From CAZBGL01 sp964491375 (GTDB taxonomy: Bacteria > Desulfobacterota > Deferrisomatia > Deferrisomatales > Deferrisomataceae), in contig CAZBGL010000190.1 of the NCBI GenBank assembly GCA_964491375.1, positions 1 to 10,009 on the forward strand: 10,009 nucleotides of DNA, written 5' to 3'. Shown here in pieces: positions 7,421-10,009 of this stretch. Each line of letters opens with the position of its first letter. The stretch's first letter is position 1. Below the pieces are notes generated by a model, which did not search any database, had not been told where the DNA came from, and saw only the letters and a list, made by a program, of their open reading frames with translations. A program made the translations under genes and the position numbers.

Positions 7421-8797
7421 TCACTCCTGCGCGGAGGCCTCTGCTGCGTCGGCGCCGGGTTCCTCCGTGGGCTGGTCTCCTTCCGGGGCCGGTTCCCCTG
7501 ACGCATCCGCCGAAGCGTCGGCCTGCTCCCCGGGCCCGGGGGCTCCGCCGCCGGTGGCCGCGATGAGCTCCGCCTCGAACGCCTCCTTGGCCGCCCTGCG
7601 CAGGGCCTCGGCCTCCTCCTCGCCGATGTCCAGCGCCTCGCGGATCCTCGGGATGGGGGCCTCCGAGAGCGCCTCGAGGGAGTAGATCTCGGCCCGACCC
7701 AGCAGGGCCACCTGGAGCCGGTTCATCCCGGGCAGGCGGAGCAGCTTCTCCTTTTCCTCCTCCCGCCGCTTTGCCTCCTGTTCGCTGATGATGTCGAGCT
7801 TCCAGCCCATGAGCTTGGCCGCGAGCTTCACGTTCTGCCCGCGCCGGCCGATGGCCAGGCTCAGTTGCTCCTCGGGCACGATCACGGTCATGGCGTGGCG
7901 TTCTTCGTCGATGAGCACCCGCGAGATCTGGGCCGGTGAGAGGGCGTTGGCCGCGTAGATGGCCGGGTCCTCGTTCCACACCACGATGTCGATGCGCTCG
8001 CCCCGCAGTTCCTGGACCACGGCTCGCACCCGGCTGCCCCGCACGCCGATGCACGCGCCCACCGGGTCCACGTCCGGGTCGTAGGAGTGCACCGCGATCT
8101 TGGCCCGTTCGCCCGGGTCCCGGGCGCACGCCTTGATCTCCACGACGCCTTCGCGGATCTCCGGCACCTCCAGTTCGAACAGCTTTTTCACGAAGTCCGG
8201 GTGGGTGCGGGAGAGGATCAGCTGGGGCCCCCGGGACTCCTTTTGGACCTTGAGCAGGAGCGCGCGGATGCGGTCACCCTGCCGGTAGTTCTCGCTGCGG
8301 ATCTGCTCGGACACCGGAAGCACGGCGTCGGTGCGGCCCAGGTTCACCACGATGTCGCCGCGTTCGAACCGCTGGACGATCCCGTTGATGATCTCCCCGC
8401 GCCGGTCGATGAACTCGTTGTAAATGATGTCCCGCTCGGCTTCGCGCACCTTCTGGATGATGACCTGCTTGGCCACCTGGGCGGTGATCCGGCTCAGTTC
8501 CCCCAGTTCCACCGGGATGCCGAGTTCGTCCCCCACCTCGCACTCGGGGTCGTATTTCTCCCGGGCCTCCTGGAGGCTGATCTGGGTGTAGGAGTCCTCC
8601 ACCTCGTCGACCACGGTCATGTACTCGAAGATGTTGATCTGGCCGGTCTCCGGATCGAAGTGGGCCTCCAGGTTCCGGTTGCCCAGCTTCTTGCGGGCCG
8701 CCGTGGCCATGGCCTGCTCCAGGGCGTCGATCAGGATCTCGCGGTCGATGCCCTTTTCCCTCACCACCTGGTCGATGACACGGTTCAAGTCCTTCAT
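7421..8797 (-). CDS. nusA: Transcription termination/antitermination protein NusA
   Basis: RNA polymerase-binding elongation factor that modulates pausing, intrinsic termination and rRNA antitermination. 458 residues. Domains: the N-terminal RNAP-binding domain (1-125, starts MKDLNRVIDQVVREKGID); an S1 domain (about 134-200, EIINGIVQRFERGDIVVNLGRTDAVLP); KH1 with GVRG at 251-254 in VGACIGVRGSRVRAV; KH2 with GRRG at 317-320 in LSLAIGRRGQNVKLA; a helix-hairpin-like segment (about 354-408); and an acidic, Ala-rich tail (414-458). It is shorter than E. coli NusA (495), which has two acidic repeats; only one such module is apparent here. ATG at 8797 has AGGA 5 nt upstream. rimP is 42 nt upstream and infB 33 nt downstream. 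In known operons NusA helps control its own transcription, which fits the hairpins found upstream here. Confidence 0.98.
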   Translation of the reverse strand: MKDLNRVIDQVVREKGIDREILIDALEQAMATAARKKLGNRNLEAHFDPETGQINIFEYMTVVDEVEDSYTQISLQEAREKYDPECEVGDELGIPVELGELSRITAQVAKQVIIQKVREAERDIIYNEFIDRRGEIINGIVQRFERGDIVVNLGRTDAVLPVSEQIRSENYRQGDRIRALLLKVQKESRGPQLILSRTHPDFVKKLFELEVPEIREGVVEIKACARDPGERAKIAVHSYDPDVDPVGACIGVRGSRVRAVVQELRGERIDIVVWNEDPAIYAANALSPAQISRVLIDEERHAMTVIVPEEQLSLAIGRRGQNVKLAAKLMGWKLDIISEQEAKRREEEKEKLLRLPGMNRLQVALLGRAEIYSLEALSEAPIPRIREALDIGEEEAEALRRAAKEAFEAELIAATGGGAPGPGEQADASADASGEPAPEGDQPTEEPGADAAEASAQE

Positions 8798-8817
8798 GGC
8801 GTTCCTGTGTGCCGGTA

Positions 8818-8834
8818 CGGCCCCGAAGGGACCG
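8818..8834 (-). other. 7-bp RNA hairpin in the rimP-nusA spacer
   Basis: CGGTCCC (8834-8828) pairs with GGGGCCG (8824-8818) around UUC, with one G-U pair. No U-tract follows, so it is not a normal intrinsic terminator. It fills much of the 42-nt spacer, between the rimP stop and the nusA Shine-Dalgarno. It could be a pause or processing site, or chance in GC-rich DNA. Confidence 0.4.
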
Positions 8835-8839
8835 AGGGT

Positions 8840-9316
8840 TCAGAACTGAATGTCCGGGTCCAGGCGGGCCTCCCTGACCACGGACAGGGGGATGCGCACG
8901 CGCGCGCCCGAGTCGGCCTCCTCCACCACCACGCAGCCTTCGTCCCCAAGGCCCCGGTTGATCCCTCGAAACGTTTTCCTGCCCTCCACCGGTTCCCGCG
9001 TCCGCACCACCACCTTTTCGCCTGCGAAGCGCTCGAAGTGCTCGGGCCGGGTCAGGGGCCGGCGCACCCCGGGGCTCGAAACCTCGAGTACGTAGGGTCC
9101 CCGGATCGGGTCCTCCACGTCCAGGTGCACGCCGATCTCCCGGCTCAGCCGGACACACTCGTCCAGGGTGATCCCCCCGGGGCGGTCCACCAGAACGCGC
9201 AGCACCCTGCGACCCCGCTCCGTGCGGAGTTGGAGGTCCACGAGTTCGTACCCCGCGCCTTCCACGAGGGGTTTCAGCAACCGTTCGGCCTCGTCGCGTT
9301 CCCGGAAACCGGACAT
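8840..9316 (-). CDS. rimP: Ribosome maturation factor RimP
   Basis: Binds free 30S subunits and promotes early assembly. The 158-residue length is normal. N-terminal domain: ERLLKPLVEGAGYELVDLQLRTERGRRVLRVLVDRPGGITLDECVRLSREI, then the family hallmark YVLEVSSPGVRRPLTRPEHFERFAGEKVVV (75-104), followed by a C-terminal SH3-like barrel with the typical FRGINRGLGDEG turn and IPLSVVREARLDPD. I choose ATG 9316 because about twelve residues before the LLKPLVE helix is usual. An in-frame ATG at 9379 would add 21 residues encoded by the promoter and terminator hairpin, which is unlikely. Neither start has a good Shine-Dalgarno; the bases before ATG 9316 are U-rich (TTTTTTCGTTTTGCC). First gene of the operon, with nusA 42 nt downstream, as in most bacteria. 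Confidence 0.96.
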   Translation of the reverse strand: MSGFRERDEAERLLKPLVEGAGYELVDLQLRTERGRRVLRVLVDRPGGITLDECVRLSREIGVHLDVEDPIRGPYVLEVSSPGVRRPLTRPEHFERFAGEKVVVRTREPVEGRKTFRGINRGLGDEGCVVVEEADSGARVRIPLSVVREARLDPDIQF

Positions 9317-9325
9317 GGCAAAACG

Positions 9326-9350
9326 AAAAAAGTGGGCGTTGGGCCCACTT
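9326..9350 (-). terminator. Intrinsic terminator hairpin in the rimP leader (probable attenuator)
   Basis: AAGTGGGC (9350-9343), loop CCAAC, GCCCACTT (9337-9330), and a run of six T from 9331 to 9326, followed by CGTTTT. An 8-bp perfect GC-rich stem plus U-tract is a textbook intrinsic terminator. Only 9 nt separate the end of the U-run from the rimP ATG, so no promoter fits between them: any rimP transcript must pass through it. It may end permease transcripts, attenuate the nusA operon, or both. Confidence 0.8.
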
Positions 9351-9377
9351 CGGGACTGGCTCGGGGCGAAGGTGGGC
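9343..9377 (-). promoter_or_regulatory. Candidate antiterminator helix competing with the rimP terminator
   Basis: GCCCAC-C-TTCG (9377-9367) can pair with CGAAGTGGGC (9352-9343): ten base pairs with C9371 bulged and a 14-nt loop. It uses up the whole left arm of the terminator, so the two folds exclude each other. The upstream GCCCAC(C)TT is a near-copy of the terminator's right arm GCCCACTT. The pairing is directly visible; use in regulation is inference. Confidence 0.5.
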
Positions 9378-9406
9378 ATGGTAGCAGGTGCCTGCGGGCA
9401 TGTAAA
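9378..9406 (-). promoter_or_regulatory. Sigma70-type promoter for the rimP-nusA-infB operon
   Basis: -35 TTTACA (9406-9401, 5/6 match to TTGACA), a 17-nt spacer, and -10 TACCAT (9383-9378, 4/6 match to TATAAT). Transcription would begin near A9373, giving a leader of about 57 nt before rimP. It starts 20 nt after the permease stop codon. The spacer contains the inverted repeat GCAGG-CA-CCTGC, a possible operator. Confidence 0.6.
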
Positions 9407-9426
9407 GGCCTGGCGAGGAAAATTCC

Positions 9427-10009
9427 TTATCCCGCGAGCACCTGGAAGACCCCGGCCACGATGAGGGTGCCGCTGAGGCACAGCCCCAGATAGAGCGCGA
9501 ACACCGGCAGGCGGAACAGGGACAGGAACACCCCCATCACCGGCAAGGCCGTGACCGGCCCGCCCACGAGCAGCGTCATGCCGGCCGCCGGAGACACCGA
9601 GAGGTCGCTGAACCCGAACAGGATGGCCGAGGCGGTGATCTGGGTGATGTGCAACGGCACCACAGCGAGCGCCAGACCCGCAATAGACAGGGGATCGGAG
9701 GAAACCAGCAGCCGGTCGATCCAGGCATCGGGCACGTAGCGCCGGGCCAGCACTTCCACCAGCACCCCGATGAGCACGTACTTGCCCACCTTGACGCCCC
9801 CCTCCCACGCCTTGGCGAGGAAGATCCAGACGGGATTGGAGGTCCGCGCCTCGACGCGCTTGCTGAACATCTCGTTGCAGTGGCAGCGCAGCACCTCCTC
9901 GGGATAGTCGGGGTCGTGGAAGTTTCCCTGGGGGAGTTGCCTCCGGAACAGCCGGTCCACGTCCATGCCCCGGCGCTCGAGCCAATGGGTGACCCCCCCG
10001 GCGAACAGC
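9427..10009 (-). CDS. Permease, probable ArsP/DUF318 (YraQ-like) family, C-terminal part only
   Basis: The frame is open through the right edge, so the N-terminus is missing; 193 residues are visible, ending at TAA 9427. The fragment has about 40 soluble residues with a Cys-His-Cys cluster (RCHCNE, 42-44 of the fragment), then four hydrophobic segments: GKYVLIGVLVEVLA, LSIAGLALAVVPL, GMTLLVGGPVTALPVMGVFLSLF and PVFALYLGLCLSGTLIVAGVFQVLA. The LLVGGPVTALP stretch followed by FR and a membrane segment resembles the second half of predicted permeases of the DUF318/ArsP family, some of which export trivalent organoarsenicals. The substrate here is unknown. An ATG at 9966 is internal to the frame and I do not regard it as the start. 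It has its own place upstream of the rimP promoter, so it is probably a separate transcription unit. Confidence 0.65.
   Translation of the reverse strand, partial: LFAGGVTHWLERRGMDVDRLFRRQLPQGNFHDPDYPEEVLRCHCNEMFSKRVEARTSNPVWIFLAKAWEGGVKVGKYVLIGVLVEVLARRYVPDAWIDRLLVSSDPLSIAGLALAVVPLHITQITASAILFGFSDLSVSPAAGMTLLVGGPVTALPVMGVFLSLFRLPVFALYLGLCLSGTLIVAGVFQVLAG

Noticed and set aside
9409..9428. AGGAA-TT-TTCCT inverted repeat at the permease stop as its terminator
   Set aside because: The stem is only 5 bp, AT-rich, with a 2-nt loop and no following U-tract.
8087..9493. Open frame of 468 codons on the plus strand
   Set aside because: Antisense to nusA, rimP and the leader; composition typical of a shadow frame.
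8840..9985. A 381-codon minus-strand frame including rimP
   Set aside because: The upstream part runs through the terminator hairpin, the promoter and a wrong frame of the permease. RimP has its normal length from ATG 9316.
1..10009. Undescribed defence, mobile or biosynthetic system
   Set aside because: All genes except the edge permease are conserved housekeeping genes in a known order. There are no transposase, integrase, CRISPR repeats, toxin-antitoxin pair or tRNA gene.

Overview
The window holds one long block of genes, all read from the minus strand. In transcription order (right to left) they are: the 3' part of a membrane permease, then rimP, nusA, infB, a ylxP/DUF503 gene, rbfA, nrnA, truB, rpsO and most of pnp, which runs off the left edge. 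This is the classic bacterial translation/transcription operon (the nusA-infB operon). The DNA is very GC-rich. Having ylxP and nrnA inside the operon, with rpsO-pnp directly behind truB, is an order I associate with Deltaproteobacteria (Desulfobacterota). The high GC and the protein sequences fit a GC-rich member of that group, but this is inference from gene order and not a proven assignment.

Layout. 9427-10009: C-terminal part of an ArsP/DUF318-like permease. 9317-9426: a non-coding leader with a good sigma70-type promoter and a strong hairpin plus U-tract directly in front of rimP, which looks like an attenuator. 8840-9316 rimP; 7421-8797 nusA; 4910-7387 infB; 4591-4878 ylxP; 4198-4569 rbfA; 3222-4223 nrnA (overlaps rbfA by 26 nt); 2330-3217 truB (4 nt behind nrnA). 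2208-2329: a 122-nt leader holding an AT-rich island and a long GC-rich hairpin in front of rpsO. 1938-2207 rpsO; 1-1910 pnp, from a TTG start, lacking its last codons. Apart from the two leaders, gaps are 42 nt or less, so the genes are probably co-transcribed.

How they work together. NusA controls elongation, pausing and termination. IF2 (infB) brings initiator tRNA to the ribosome. RimP and RbfA mature the 30S subunit, S15 is an early 30S assembly protein, and TruB makes psi55 in tRNA. PNPase degrades RNA from the 3' end and NrnA removes the short oligonucleotides (and pAp) left over. The operon therefore joins ribosome assembly, initiation, transcription control and RNA turnover.

I see no mobile element, CRISPR array, rRNA, tRNA or defence system, and I do not think the genes form an undescribed system. 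The most interesting material is non-coding: the rimP leader, where two near-copies of GCCCAC(C)TT compete for one AAGTGGGC arm, and the rpsO leader, where several helices compete around the Shine-Dalgarno. Long open frames on the plus strand opposite pnp and infB are compositional shadows of these GC-rich genes.
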